Under the pieces are notes generated by a model, which was not told where the DNA came from, searched no databases, and saw nothing but the letters and a program-made list of their open reading frames with translations. This document shows, in pieces, positions 38,166-48,190 of a stretch of 64,000 nt of DNA (position 1 is its first letter; every line of letters begins with the position of its first letter). Made by a program: the position numbers and the translations under genes. Source of the DNA: Chryseobacterium sp. OV279 (GTDB lineage: Bacteria > Bacteroidota > Bacteroidia > Flavobacteriales > Weeksellaceae); assembly GCF_900128945.1 (NCBI RefSeq), contig NZ_FQUD01000001.1, positions 1,477,450-1,541,449 on the forward strand, in the 5' to 3' direction.

Positions 38166-40568
38166 TTATTTAAATATTTGTTGATCATACAAAAGATTGT
38201 CATCTTCATCAAAACTGATGATCAATACTTTATATTGTTTGGCGCTGTCGTTGTTGAAAAATTTAATTCTTGGAGGAACATAATCGCTGTCAAATAAATT
38301 AGGATTCCAGTACAGCGTTTCGCGAGAATCATTTTCAATTTTCTTTGCAGGATCATCATTATCCAGCATTTCAATTGGAAATTCCGAAGGTTTATCGTAT
38401 CCTTTTATGACAGATGAATTGTTCTTCGGCGTTCCTTTTTCATTACTTTTAGGTTTCATATTGCCTCTCATGGTATAGACGGCTACTGCATCACCTACTA
38501 ATCCTGATCCTTTAATAATTTTTACCATTGCAATATTGCTTGGCGGGATGTTGGCAATCATTGAAGCATCACTAAGGGTTTCATTTAAATATAGCTTAGC
38601 TTGCTGGCCGCGAATGTAAGGGACGTTGACGCCTGAACTGTTTCTTTGAAATGTCAAACCGGCAGCTCTTCCCTGTAGCCAGTCTAATATATTAGCGGAT
38701 CCGGCAACATGTTGGTCTTCATTCACAAAGTCGAATATAGTAGAATTCATGGAACTAAACATTCCAGTAGACAGTTCTTTGTCTAAATCTTCTTTTGGAT
38801 CTGTCTTTTTTCCTACGAGTTTTACTTCTTCAATTTGTACTTCAGCATTTGCTGTCTTTTTAATGTTTTTCTGAGTATTGATGGCTCTGGAAATCGTTGC
38901 AGAAATGGTTTTATTTCCAGAGGATTTTACCAGTTTATATTTGGTACCCGGGAAATTGCCTGTAAATGATGTGGGATTTACTAACGGTTCTATTGTAACG
39001 AATAAATTATCGGTAGTTGATTCTTTATTATTTTCTGAATTAACAAATAACGAAACATTCAAAGGTTCATCATAGTTAAGATTATTGAGGTAAGCATATC
39101 CGTTTTGATCCGTCTGAAACTGATTAAGAGCTGCTTCCTGGTTTCCTAATTTCAGCATTAAGCTTATCGTAGAGTTGACCAGCATAGAACCATTTTGAAT
39201 AGGTTTTACCTTATAAGACAGATATTGCTGAGATTTGTTTTTAATGTTGGGTACAGATCCGCTAAGCACAGAATTCCAGTCAAATCTTTGCCACTTTTCG
39301 GAAATAAGGAGCGCATCCAAAGCTTCCGTATTGGCGTTTTTTGAGAAATATTGTGCCGGGCTGTCTATTTTAGTCGTAAAATCTCCCGTTAGCCAAAGTC
39401 CACTCAGTAAATTTTCTTCTTCCGGATTCTGGGTGCCATTATCCTCACTGACTAAAACAGTATAATTTTTAAAATAGGACTCAGGAGAAAGATCAATGCT
39501 GTTGAAAGATCTTGGGGTTTGTTTTATGCTCTGGGCTACAATTTCGGCTTTTTCAATCTTTAATTGGCCAGGTTTTATAAAGCAAAGTCTTTGGGCCACC
39601 AGATTATCCTGTTCATCAAAAATGGCTAATTGTAGAATACAGTTAGCTCCATTGCTTATTTTTGTGGGAATAAGACTTGTCGCTTCATTGGTTAAATTGT
39701 TGATATTGGCTTTGTAAGCAAGATGGTTATTGATGGTTCCTACAACTTTATAATTTTGAAGCTGTTGTTTTAAATTGACACCTTTTAAGGTGTATTTTAC
39801 GCCCTCTTTAGAACTGTAAACTTCTAAGCTGAGACCGCTTTCTGCGACCTGTGGCAAATCTATCGTCTGACTTTTCCCGGTATTGTCCTGAATGACAGCC
39901 TGGTATTTTTTTCCTGAAGCGGGAGTTATTTTAAAAGAGGCGACATTCTTATCAAAAGATTTAAATGTAGTGATAGAGACGTTGGGATTTTGTGTGTCGA
40001 TTACTTTTCCGGTCCAGTTTTCCGGTAGGGAAGTAGCGCTTGACAATCTTACGGCAAATTTTGTAGGCATACCGTTAATGAAATTTCCGCTTTCCGGAAA
40101 GGCTTTTGCAGTCCAGTCAGAACTTTTAGCAATTACTAATGATTCAGGAGAGTCTGGATTGTAAACCGGAATCGTTTTAACAATCTGAAAATCTTCGTTG
40201 AAATTGGTCATGTAAGGCGTATAGGCTCTTACAAAATACACCTGTTCAGGAAGGCTTTCTTTCAGCTGGAAATCTCCGCTGCCTTCACCATTGGTCAGAA
40301 GTATTGTTTTCCAGTCTATTAATTTTTTATCAGCACTGTACAGTTCTACAAATAGAGTATTGGATAATGCAGAACGGTTATATCCATCAAAGACAAAGCT
40401 TTTAAACCAAATTTTGTCACCCGCTGCATATTGTGATTTATCGGTAAGTAAGTATACTTTTTCCTGGTCGTAATTATTCTCAAGACTGGTAATTGCTTTT
40501 TCTAATTTAGTCTGTGCCAGTACAGGTTGTACCGTTGAAATAAGCAATACAAAGAATATATTTTTCAT
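38166..40568 (-). CDS. Exported MG2-like protein with TonB-receptor plug-like domain
   Basis: An 800-residue protein with a signal peptide (MKNIFFVLLISTVQPVLAQ). An N-terminal region resembles the MG2 domain of alpha-2-macroglobulins (EKVYLLTDKSQYAAGDKIWF, then QVYFVRAYTPYMTNF). After several beta domains there is a plug-like segment near residues 625-705 (ANILDWLQGRAAGLTF, VPYIRGQQAKLYLNE, IAMVKIIKGSG). Such proteins occur in Bacteroidota outer membranes but lack a barrel here, so import itself is unlikely. It may be a carrier or envelope-stabilising factor. It is a single gene with a terminator directly downstream. Confidence 0.75.
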   Translation of the reverse strand: MKNIFFVLLISTVQPVLAQTKLEKAITSLENNYDQEKVYLLTDKSQYAAGDKIWFKSFVFDGYNRSALSNTLFVELYSADKKLIDWKTILLTNGEGSGDFQLKESLPEQVYFVRAYTPYMTNFNEDFQIVKTIPVYNPDSPESLVIAKSSDWTAKAFPESGNFINGMPTKFAVRLSSATSLPENWTGKVIDTQNPNVSITTFKSFDKNVASFKITPASGKKYQAVIQDNTGKSQTIDLPQVAESGLSLEVYSSKEGVKYTLKGVNLKQQLQNYKVVGTINNHLAYKANINNLTNEATSLIPTKISNGANCILQLAIFDEQDNLVAQRLCFIKPGQLKIEKAEIVAQSIKQTPRSFNSIDLSPESYFKNYTVLVSEDNGTQNPEEENLLSGLWLTGDFTTKIDSPAQYFSKNANTEALDALLISEKWQRFDWNSVLSGSVPNIKNKSQQYLSYKVKPIQNGSMLVNSTISLMLKLGNQEAALNQFQTDQNGYAYLNNLNYDEPLNVSLFVNSENNKESTTDNLFVTIEPLVNPTSFTGNFPGTKYKLVKSSGNKTISATISRAINTQKNIKKTANAEVQIEEVKLVGKKTDPKEDLDKELSTGMFSSMNSTIFDFVNEDQHVAGSANILDWLQGRAAGLTFQRNSSGVNVPYIRGQQAKLYLNETLSDASMIANIPPSNIAMVKIIKGSGLVGDAVAVYTMRGNMKPKSNEKGTPKNNSSVIKGYDKPSEFPIEMLDNDDPAKKIENDSRETLYWNPNLFDSDYVPPRIKFFNNDSAKQYKVLIISFDEDDNLLYDQQIFK

Positions 40569-40664
40569 AGAAATCTTAGCGCATTTTAATTCAGTGCTAA
40601 TGTAGTCATTTAATGATTTGGAGAATTGATATTTGGTTTCTTATTTAAGAAAAAGAGCATTTTT

Positions 40665-41711
40665 TTAGTTTATATTGATGTCTTTATACAAATTATCCAC
40701 TACTTTTTCTAAAATTTCTCCCGTTTCATTAAAGCTGGTGTTGGTCAATATGGATATCCCTATATTTTGTTTAGGATAAATCACAAACCAGTTCTGCATT
40801 CCGTAGATACCGCCGTGATGTCTGTACATTAATCCATTACCATTTTCTATGATATACCAATGATACCCTTCCCAAAAATCAGAACCTTCTTTGTATAGTT
40901 TTTTATGAGATTCGTTGACAACAGGATTTGATGGGTCAAGTTGCAGTTTCATATATTTCACCAAATCCGTAGTGGTAGAATGCAATCCTGAAATTCCACC
41001 CCATAAAGTTCTGTTGAAGTTGGGCATTAACTCGTTTTTATCGTTATAGCCCTTTACCAGTCTTGTTCTGTCATTTTCATTGAGTGTAAACTTGGTTTGA
41101 TTCATGGTATTGGGTTTCAACACAAATTCAATGACCAGTTCCTCAAAAGATTTCTGATAGACTTTTTCAAGAATATAGGCGGTCAGCTCCGGAGCCGTGT
41201 TTGAATAGGAGTAGACTTCTCCGGGTTTCGTTTCAATGTTGATGAATTTTAATCCTTCAAAAAAGGCTTTTTTATTTTCGCTTTTTATCGGAAAATTAGG
41301 AAATCCACTGGTATGGGTGATGAGGTGTTTTATTTTGATAGGTTCGCCTTTAAATTCTAAATTGGGATAAAGTTCGTCAAGATAGATTCTGATATCATCC
41401 TCTAGATTGATTTTTTGATCAAGCACGGCTTTAGCGGCTATATAACCTGTAAAAGTTTTAGTGACGGAAGCCAATTCATAAAGGGTAGAATCGTTGGGTT
41501 TGTTTCCTTTTCCAATCGTTAATTCTCCAAAATGTTTGATGGTGGATTGTCCATCTTTAAGCACGGCAATGGAAACAGAATGAAATCTTTTATCTTCTAA
41601 TAACTGAAGCGCATTTTTTGTAATCGCATGTTCAACATTTTGTGTATTGATGGGCTGAACACTTTTACACCCAAGTAAGGCAAAAAATAAAATAAGGGTC
41701 ACATATTTCAT
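40665..41711 (-). CDS. Lipoprotein serine hydrolase of the beta-lactamase family
   Basis: A 348-residue protein with lipobox MKYVTLILFFALLGC (Cys15). It has the class C / penicillin-binding signature: Ser82-x-x-Lys85 in ELASVTKTF, Tyr169-Ser-Asn171 in YSYSNTAPEL, and the third box region RHHGGIYGMQNWF. Family members are D-amino-acid peptidases, esterases or beta-lactamase-like proteins; the reaction cannot be fixed from sequence. It should sit in the periplasm, tethered to a membrane. It is close to the AraC-type regulator gene upstream, which might control it. Confidence 0.85.
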   Translation of the reverse strand: MKYVTLILFFALLGCKSVQPINTQNVEHAITKNALQLLEDKRFHSVSIAVLKDGQSTIKHFGELTIGKGNKPNDSTLYELASVTKTFTGYIAAKAVLDQKINLEDDIRIYLDELYPNLEFKGEPIKIKHLITHTSGFPNFPIKSENKKAFFEGLKFINIETKPGEVYSYSNTAPELTAYILEKVYQKSFEELVIEFVLKPNTMNQTKFTLNENDRTRLVKGYNDKNELMPNFNRTLWGGISGLHSTTTDLVKYMKLQLDPSNPVVNESHKKLYKEGSDFWEGYHWYIIENGNGLMYRHHGGIYGMQNWFVIYPKQNIGISILTNTSFNETGEILEKVVDNLYKDININ

Positions 41712-41860
41712 GGTCAGAATTTTAATTTGATATTCTGATGCAAATATGCTGTAGAGAATCCTGAAAAAAGTCCATATAAAAAAGTAGGACTCATTTTAAT
41801 CAATACAATGAGTCCGATTATCTGCAATCCACAGTCCGATTATTTACAATGAATTAATTA

Positions 41861-42985
41861 TCAACTGTTTCTGAAAGCTGTTGGCGTTTGGTTCGTATAT
41901 TTTTTAAATGAAGTGTGAAAAGAAGATTTTGAATTGAAACCCACTTCATATAAGATTTCCAGCACCGTATATTCTTTTTTCGAGGGATCTTTCAGAAGGA
42001 TCATTGCTTTTTTAACGCGGTATTCATTCACAAAATCAAAAAAATGCTGATTGAGGTGATGGTTAATTAATACAGACAACTCACGAACCGGAATATTCAC
42101 CTGATCTGCCAGTTCCTGAATCGTTAATGAAGGCTCTAAGAAAGGTTCTTTTTCAACCATGAATTTTTTAAGCTGTTCGATCTGAGAACTTTTGGTTTCG
42201 TTGGTTTTATTTTCAGTTTCCAGCGTTTCAGCAAAATCTTTTGCCGGCTGTAAGGTAGAATCAATTCTGCGAAAAAGCTCAGGATAATTTAATGCCTTTA
42301 AGATAAACCAACAGGCAGCCAGTAAAAATACCGTTCCCGCCACAATATTCAGCCAGATAAACAGATCTCTATGCTGGGTGTATCTTACGATGTTTTTAAA
42401 AATAATACATACATGGATCACTAAGAAAATCACGGTAAGCTGAGACAGCCATTTGTATAGCAAAGTGTTGGGATTGGTATAGTTTTCAAGATAAATCTCC
42501 CTATATTTTTTAAGGACAAGGAATACGCCGACGATATAAAAGAAAAACTGCAGTTCCCCAATGAGTTGATAAACCAACATTTCCGGAGAGCTCCACATCG
42601 TTGTAAAGAACTGTTCTTTAGCAGCACCTTCTGCCAGATAAAGTCTTGGAACTAAAATTAAATTGACAACAATAAAAGGAATAAGATGCAGTAAGTGCTT
42701 TCTTTTTAAGGTGAAATCAGAATAACAGACGGCATTCACGTACAGATAGAAAAGCGGCATGACCAATAAGTAAGCAGATATTTTGAAAGCTTTCAGGTTA
42801 TAACTGTCCACAAAAAGGTGCATAAAAAGCCCGCTGATATCAATGGCATTAATGATAAGAAACGCTGCAAATAATCTGTTTTCCAGTTTTCTTTCTGTTT
42901 TTACCGTTAATAAAAATACGGCAAGCAGCAGCGATACAAAAACAGCCATCGCAGCAATAACTTCCAGAAAACTTAATTTGTCCAT
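41861..42985 (-). CDS. AraC-family regulator with membrane domain
   Basis: A 374-residue protein. About seven hydrophobic segments occupy residues 5-230 (for example FLEVIAAMAVFVSLLLAVFL and FLVIHVCIIFKNIV). They are followed by a C-terminal AraC helix-turn-helix (SLTIQELADQVNIPVRELSV ... VLEILYEVGFNSKSSFHTSF KKYTNQTPTAFR). This 7TM-AraC form is common in flavobacteria and probably senses a membrane or periplasmic signal. The nearest candidate target is the serine hydrolase gene downstream. A TATTTTTG-like box lies just before the start, but very close. Confidence 0.85.
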   Translation of the reverse strand: MDKLSFLEVIAAMAVFVSLLLAVFLLTVKTERKLENRLFAAFLIINAIDISGLFMHLFVDSYNLKAFKISAYLLVMPLFYLYVNAVCYSDFTLKRKHLLHLIPFIVVNLILVPRLYLAEGAAKEQFFTTMWSSPEMLVYQLIGELQFFFYIVGVFLVLKKYREIYLENYTNPNTLLYKWLSQLTVIFLVIHVCIIFKNIVRYTQHRDLFIWLNIVAGTVFLLAACWFILKALNYPELFRRIDSTLQPAKDFAETLETENKTNETKSSQIEQLKKFMVEKEPFLEPSLTIQELADQVNIPVRELSVLINHHLNQHFFDFVNEYRVKKAMILLKDPSKKEYTVLEILYEVGFNSKSSFHTSFKKYTNQTPTAFRNS

Positions 42986-43026
42986 TAGTTTTTTTACAAA
43001 AATAGGATATAAGTGATAAAGAGAAA

Positions 43027-43044
43027 TGATTGGTGGTAATCATT
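43027..43044. repeat. Small palindrome
   Basis: ATGATT GGTGGT AATCAT, a six-pair stem upstream of the AraC-type gene. It may be an operator or chance in AT-rich DNA. Confidence 0.3.
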
Positions 43045-43163
43045 TATCAAATATTGGGCTGTGGTGTGGAAAGTCGGGAGACTTCGGAGAGCAGGAGAAC
43101 TATCAGATTCACTATTAATTAGTTTATAACAGTATAATTTTAAATATAATTTATAAAATAAGA

Positions 43164-43189
43164 AAGATACTCTCTGGAGAAAGCATCTT
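43164..43189 (-). terminator. Weak terminator after NTPase gene
   Basis: On the minus strand AAGATGCTTTCTCC / AGAGAGTATCTT forms an imperfect stem followed by a T-rich run, seven bases beyond the NTPase stop codon. Confidence 0.4.
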
Positions 43190-43195
43190 ATTAAT

Positions 43196-46100
43196 TTACT
43201 CATTATAACTAGCAGTTAGTATTGAATTACTATTTTTCATATAAACTCTTTTGATAAATCCAAGCTCTCGGAGAGTTTCTAAGAAAACTCTGTTTTCATC
43301 CGAATTGTCTATTTCTATTTTTTCTTTTTTAAGTATTAAAGAAAATGGTTTACCCAATTGTTCAATATATTTTCTAAACTGTAAAGTATTAATATCAGCT
43401 TTCTCAAAATTCAAAAGAAAGATCTTATCACTAATTATTAATTTTGATTCCATAACTGAATCAACAAAAAATTCTGAATATTTATGAAATTTATTCTCTT
43501 TGAAGATATTTATTAAAACTTCTAAAAAGGAAGTGTCATCACTATTGTACATTTCATTCTCAGTTAAAAAATCAAAAATTAGCAATTTTAATTCCGAATT
43601 AATATTTGCCTTAAATATAGCTTCCCAACTATCAATTGGAAGCTCCAAATTGTAATAGGTTTCATTTAATTCAATTTCTTTTTTTTCACATATTGCTATA
43701 ATTTCAATTTCGGATAAAGATGATAGATTTTCAGAATTTAAAATAATATTTCCATTACTAATCAATTTTGGAATTCTTTCTGTTCTTTCAATAACTGATG
43801 TTTCATCAAAATTTTCAGTTAATGAATCAATTAATGCATCAAATGCATTAGTTGAAATCCCACTGTTTATTAATGAAATATTAAAATTTGTAATCAATTC
43901 ATCTGTTAATTGATTTCCTTCCTCATCGATGGAATCATTTATACAGATTAATTTCAATCGGTTGTAGTTCTCTTCTTTATTGAGGAATTCCTCTATTACA
44001 AAATCAATTTTCTTATTATTGTAATTATAGTAAGATAGAATATTCATCCAGTGTGGTAAAATCCTATTATTAATGAAAAGAGGAACCCACAGCTCAGTAT
44101 TTATATTGGTGATTTTTTGTACTATAAAATCTATTTTTCTTATTAAGGCAGTTCTATTACTTATAGTAATTTCATCATTATTCAGTAATGTCTCAACCAC
44201 TTCAATTTCTTCCTCAGTATTATTATCTAATTTTAATAATACATTTTCCACATAATCATTTATATTATCTACAATATTTTCTTTAAGAACAATGTGATCT
44301 GAGTTTAGTAGAGTTGTATAATTAGCCGTATTATAGTTTTGAACATCATCTGGATTAGAATATTTTTCAAGGAAAAGATTGATATTATTGATGTTAATAA
44401 CATATAAATTATTATTCATTACTTGCAGAATCCAATCATGTAGAGAAGCCTCATATTTGATTTCATTGAATTTAATTCTTAATGATTTTAATTTATTAAA
44501 AATTTCTTCCTTTCTGTTCTCATTATAATTATTTAATAAAAAATCATCGTAATCTTCCAAAAATTCTTTTATCTTCTCTTCTTTATTAAGAATTTTTATT
44601 TCATCAATATTGTTTACCCTAAACAAAATATCAATAATTTTCTTTTTCTTTTTTAAACTAAATATGTCCTTGTTATGAACCAAATACCAAAAGTCTTCCC
44701 AAGAAGACATTTTATAAATAAAAATATTGGTATAGCCTGAGATTTCAGAGTAATCTATATATTTATAAATAAAATCAACTGATTTGTCGTCTGTATTTGA
44801 TATTGTGTTGAGAAATTCTTCTAATTTATGTGTTAATACTTCATTATTTTTAAAATTTCCTAACAGATAGTCTAAAATATAAAAATTTAAAATTGACTCC
44901 TTTTTAAAATTAGCAATACTTAATTCTGAAATTAAATTTTTAGGCTTATTAATAACATCATTAAAGGTGGTTTCCCCATCTTCAATAATTTTCAATTTAA
45001 GATTATAATCATTTTCACTTATTGATTCTGGATAGAAAAGAGATATATAATTAGAATAGTTTTCATCGAGATAATTATTAATAATAATAACTTTAAGTAA
45101 ACTATATTTTCGGTGCTCTTTAGCAATATTATTTTCAATATTTAATCCATCCCCATCTTCAATTTTATCATTTATGTTTACAAAAGCTTTTGTAAAATAT
45201 TCTTCTATCTGTTTTCTATCAGCATTTTGAAATAGCTGGCTTAATGACGAATTTTTTAACTTGTTGATTCTTCTTCTTAGTTTTCGAATTTCAAAATTAT
45301 TAGACTGTTTTTTACCATTTGATCTATCCTCTATCCTTCTCTTTCTATCGATATAACTAACATTAGCATTTACCTTAGCCTCAATATTAGGAAATGATAT
45401 ATATTCATTTCTTACCCCTATGGTGTATGAAAGACTTCCCAGATTTACAAATTGTTCAAACTTTTCTTCTTTTAATAAATCTTGAACTTGTAAGGACTCT
45501 TCACCTATTCTATATCGTGAACCACCAAATGAATCTAAAAGCAATTGAGAAAGATAAATCATTCGTAATTCTGTGATACTGGATTGTCTTTCTAACAAGA
45601 TATTTGAGTTGTCTTCTTCTAATAATTCTATATCCCTTTTGATTTGCTTTACTATATCAGAATAAAAAATACTTTTCAGCTCAAATATTTTATAAATAAT
45701 TCCTTCTTTATTTTGTAAACTTTTAAATTCAATAGGATACATGTTTTTAATAACAATCAATGAAAACAGCTTATTTCCATTTAACGCTTGATTCTCCTTA
45801 CTCTTTATTCTATAATAAGTTTTAAATTCATTAATAATATTAATAAGACTTCTCATATCATTTACATAAGGTGAAATATCGCTTATAATATCCTCAGAAA
45901 TAATATCCTCACTTATAAATTCGTCCTTTAATCTTTTAATAAATTGTGTATTAGAATTACTATAGTCCACAACTGGAATCACTGGAATGATTAAATCAAA
46001 AAATTTAGTTTTTTCATTGTTTTTACTAAACAATTCATCTTTTACAGCGTAAATAAAAGTAACTTTTTGAACTATATCTTTCGAATTATTTATTATAATA

Positions 46101-46969
46101 TTGAGTTCTCGAAGCTTAATAAATACTTCTACAGCATCCTCAAACCTATCAATATCTTCAATGAAGACAATTTGTGTTCGGGTCTTTTCAAAGAAATATA
46201 TTAATTCATCAACATGCTTATTAATTATAGAAATATCCTTATCCTTTGGGACAAATTCAGCATCACTAAAACTTACTTTATTAACTTTTAATTTAAAGAG
46301 TTGTTTAAATATTTTTTTTAGAATAAAGAAAACTCCTAATAAGAAAGAAACCTTCATAAGATAAACATAATAAATAGACTCCTCTCTATTAATAAGATAC
46401 ACTTTCTGGTATATTTTGTCGAAGAAAAGATAAAGTATTGATAGAGCCCAAATAATAAAAAATACTACTTTAATAAAAATGAATCTATCAAAAGTAATTC
46501 TTTCAAATCTCGAATCTTTTAAGTTTTTCTTTTTCTCATAATAAAGAATTTGCTGAACAATACTTGTTTCAATGTCAACTTCGGTTTGTTTATTCTTTTC
46601 TTCAAATTTCCCAAGATTAATATCTAAGATTTTAAACTCAGGATTATTCTTTTTAAACAAATTTAGAATTGTACTTTTACCTGTACCAAAAGAACCAGAA
46701 ATTGCAATATTTCTAACATTATGATTTAAAACTCCCCATTTTAAGGACTTTAAATATGTTTGGAGATTATAGTTGCTTTCTTCATCTTTTAAAATATATG
46801 GAGTAAGATCTTCTAAGTTGTTTGGATTGTCATTATTCTTTACTAAAAGTTTTATTTTTTTTCTACCTAAAAAAAGTATTGCTTCTGATAAAAGATTTAA
46901 ATAAAACTCGGTTGATAATATTTTAAATTCTAAATATCTCTCTCTTATCTCGTTTAATAGTTTCTTCAT
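43196..46969 (-). CDS. YobI-like P-loop NTPase, candidate defence protein
   Basis: A 1257-residue protein. The ATG at 46969 (MKKLLNEIRERYL) is preferred to a TTG 33 bases upstream. It has a Walker A at residues 92-100 (GSFGTGKST), a Walker B in IVFIEDIDRF (267-276) and two membrane segments between them (about 163-183 and 200-218). That is the architecture of YobI/KAP-related NTPases, where a membrane-anchored ATPase is fused to a long helical region. Residues 450-1257 are low-complexity helical and rich in N, I, E and K. DNA is extremely AT-rich (13 G/C of 60 at 44101-44160). Two XRE-type regulators lie upstream. Defence or abortive infection is likely by family context, but no partner gene is seen. 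Confidence 0.75.
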   Translation of the reverse strand: MKKLLNEIRERYLEFKILSTEFYLNLLSEAILFLGRKKIKLLVKNNDNPNNLEDLTPYILKDEESNYNLQTYLKSLKWGVLNHNVRNIAISGSFGTGKSTILNLFKKNNPEFKILDINLGKFEEKNKQTEVDIETSIVQQILYYEKKKNLKDSRFERITFDRFIFIKVVFFIIWALSILYLFFDKIYQKVYLINREESIYYVYLMKVSFLLGVFFILKKIFKQLFKLKVNKVSFSDAEFVPKDKDISIINKHVDELIYFFEKTRTQIVFIEDIDRFEDAVEVFIKLRELNIIINNSKDIVQKVTFIYAVKDELFSKNNEKTKFFDLIIPVIPVVDYSNSNTQFIKRLKDEFISEDIISEDIISDISPYVNDMRSLINIINEFKTYYRIKSKENQALNGNKLFSLIVIKNMYPIEFKSLQNKEGIIYKIFELKSIFYSDIVKQIKRDIELLEEDNSNILLERQSSITELRMIYLSQLLLDSFGGSRYRIGEESLQVQDLLKEEKFEQFVNLGSLSYTIGVRNEYISFPNIEAKVNANVSYIDRKRRIEDRSNGKKQSNNFEIRKLRRRINKLKNSSLSQLFQNADRKQIEEYFTKAFVNINDKIEDGDGLNIENNIAKEHRKYSLLKVIIINNYLDENYSNYISLFYPESISENDYNLKLKIIEDGETTFNDVINKPKNLISELSIANFKKESILNFYILDYLLGNFKNNEVLTHKLEEFLNTISNTDDKSVDFIYKYIDYSEISGYTNIFIYKMSSWEDFWYLVHNKDIFSLKKKKKIIDILFRVNNIDEIKILNKEEKIKEFLEDYDDFLLNNYNENRKEEIFNKLKSLRIKFNEIKYEASLHDWILQVMNNNLYVININNINLFLEKYSNPDDVQNYNTANYTTLLNSDHIVLKENIVDNINDYVENVLLKLDNNTEEEIEVVETLLNNDEITISNRTALIRKIDFIVQKITNINTELWVPLFINNRILPHWMNILSYYNYNNKKIDFVIEEFLNKEENYNRLKLICINDSIDEEGNQLTDELITNFNISLINSGISTNAFDALIDSLTENFDETSVIERTERIPKLISNGNIILNSENLSSLSEIEIIAICEKKEIELNETYYNLELPIDSWEAIFKANINSELKLLIFDFLTENEMYNSDDTSFLEVLINIFKENKFHKYSEFFVDSVMESKLIISDKIFLLNFEKADINTLQFRKYIEQLGKPFSLILKKEKIEIDNSDENRVFLETLRELGFIKRVYMKNSNSILTASYNE

Positions 46970-47253
46970 TGTTTTAGTTTGATGCCAAATTACAATTTTC
47001 AAACTAAAATTAAAAGCTTATGAACATTTTGAAGATGTGTTCACAAGTAGTTATTCACTAAAGGTCTTATTAATAAATTATAAAATAAACTAAAAACCTA
47101 AGTTTCTAAATATTTTGCTGTTGATTTTGCTTTTTCCACCTCGGTTTTACTTATTTAAGTTAACAATTGCCTTTCTGATTTATGTCCAGTAAAATTTAAT
47201 AAATAAGTAATAGGGATTTTCTCATAAAAATTTGTTGCAAAGCTTTTCCCCCA

Positions 47254-47280
47254 CGCTAGTGCGGCTTCTAGCTCGTGTTC
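47254..47280 (+). repeat. Diverged REP-like element
   Basis: CGCTAGTGCGGCTTCTAGCT then CGTGTTC aligns, with one gap, to the REP-like element at 25620. It lies between the NTPase gene and the broken small gene, in a stretch (47003-47350) with no supported gene. Confidence 0.35.
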
Positions 47281-47350
47281 AGTAATAAAAGTAAATCTTT
47301 GCAATATTGAGGACTTGTTTTGCATCCAATTATTTTCCGTATTTTAGAAT

Positions 47351-47537
47351 ATGGTTAGAAAATTTTTTTTTATTGAAAAATGGTGTTTTTATAAAAGATG
47401 TTGAATTGCATGAGTCTTCTTTAACTAAAAATTTTGATAAAGAACTCTCTGAAATATATTTTAAAATGCTTAAACATAGAAATTCTATAAAAGTGTTAGA
47501 TGTGGAAAGTGATATAGATTTAATAGAAACTAGTTAA
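47351..47537 (+). pseudogene. Small gene broken at a T9 run
   Basis: ATG at 47351 reads MVRKFFF, then a run of nine Ts (47363-47371). From there the ATG frame soon stops, while the neighbouring frame reads a plausible protein (LLKNGVFIKDVELHESSLTK ... DVESDIDLIETS) up to the stop at 47535-47537. One T fewer would join them into a 57-residue protein. It may be phase-variable, slippage-rescued, dead, or a sequencing slip. It overlaps the end of the convergent XRE gene by eight bases. Confidence 0.4.
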
Positions 47538-47745
47538 AATTTATTTGATAACTTAATATATTTTTCATATTAAAATCAAAGAGCTCTTGTATTATAACAT
47601 TAAGTTCTTTGTTGACTATAAGTAGAGTATCGTAACGAGGATTTGAATTACCTCTTTTCAATTCTCCTATGGTCTTTTTTGTGTGCCTAGTTCTTAAACC
47701 AAGTTCTTCTTGTGAAAGAGGTTTATTTGTCTCGGGATTTATCAC
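47530..47745 (-). CDS. Short XRE-type HTH protein without clear ATG start
   Basis: The protein reads KPLSQEELGLRTRHTKKTIG ELKRGNSNPRYDTL, a typical XRE helix-turn-helix, followed by a short helical tail. The only usual start in frame is GTG at 47745. Coding-like sequence extends upstream (SCYRISELKKK) to a stop at 47785-47787, which would complete the first helix. It is therefore either started at an unusual codon or truncated. It is probably a regulator related to the next XRE gene. Confidence 0.5.
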   Translation of the reverse strand: MINPETNKPLSQEELGLRTRHTKKTIGELKRGNSNPRYDTLLIVNKELNVIIQELFDFNMKNILSYQINFN

Positions 47746-47847
47746 TTTCTTTTTTAACTCAGAAATTCTATAACAAGAGTTTTTTTACAGTTATTAAGGT
47801 CGATTTTTTTACGATTTCCTATAACAAACAATAAATCCCAACTTTCG

Positions 47848-48156
47848 TCAGGATTTTCTCTTATTTTGATTTTTAAATTCTTTTTGTAGCTGATCAATTT
47901 CACTTTCAATCTTCTTTAGTTCTTTTTCATTGAGTTTTGTAAATAAATGTAATAGATCAATTTCAAGAAAATTACAAAATAGAATAAGAATTTCAATGGT
48001 TGGATTAGTTTCAGCTCTTTCAATTCTACCAACATGGTTACTTGAGATATTGAGCTCATTTCCAAGTTGCAATTGTGAAAGTTCTCTTTTGAGCCTATGT
48101 AATTGAATAAGCTTTCCAATTTGAAATTTTAATTCTTCTATTTGCCATTTATACAT
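47848..48156 (-). CDS. XRE-family regulator
   Basis: A 102-residue protein with an N-terminal helix-turn-helix: LIQLHRLKRELSQLQLGNEL, then NISSNHVGRIERAETNPTIE as turn and recognition helix, followed by LHLF. A charged coiled tail (EKELKKIESEIDQLQKEFKN) may dimerise. It is divergent from the gene at 48248, with a perfect 16-base palindrome in the shared 91-base gap, which fits autoregulation. It lies at the edge of the AT-rich NTPase island and may control it. Confidence 0.85.
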   Translation of the reverse strand: MYKWQIEELKFQIGKLIQLHRLKRELSQLQLGNELNISSNHVGRIERAETNPTIEILILFCNFLEIDLLHLFTKLNEKELKKIESEIDQLQKEFKNQNKRKS

Positions 48157-48190
48157 TTAGTAAAGTTTGAGCTTTCTAAAATTTTTCATC

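Noticed and set aside
42997..43004. TATTTTTG box as promoter of the AraC-type gene
   Set aside because: It lies only about 12 bases before the start codon and has no matching upstream TTTG, so a promoter there is doubtful.
46970..47002. Earlier TTG start for the NTPase
   Set aside because: It adds only 11 residues, uses a rare start, and ATG at 46969 begins the same helix more naturally.
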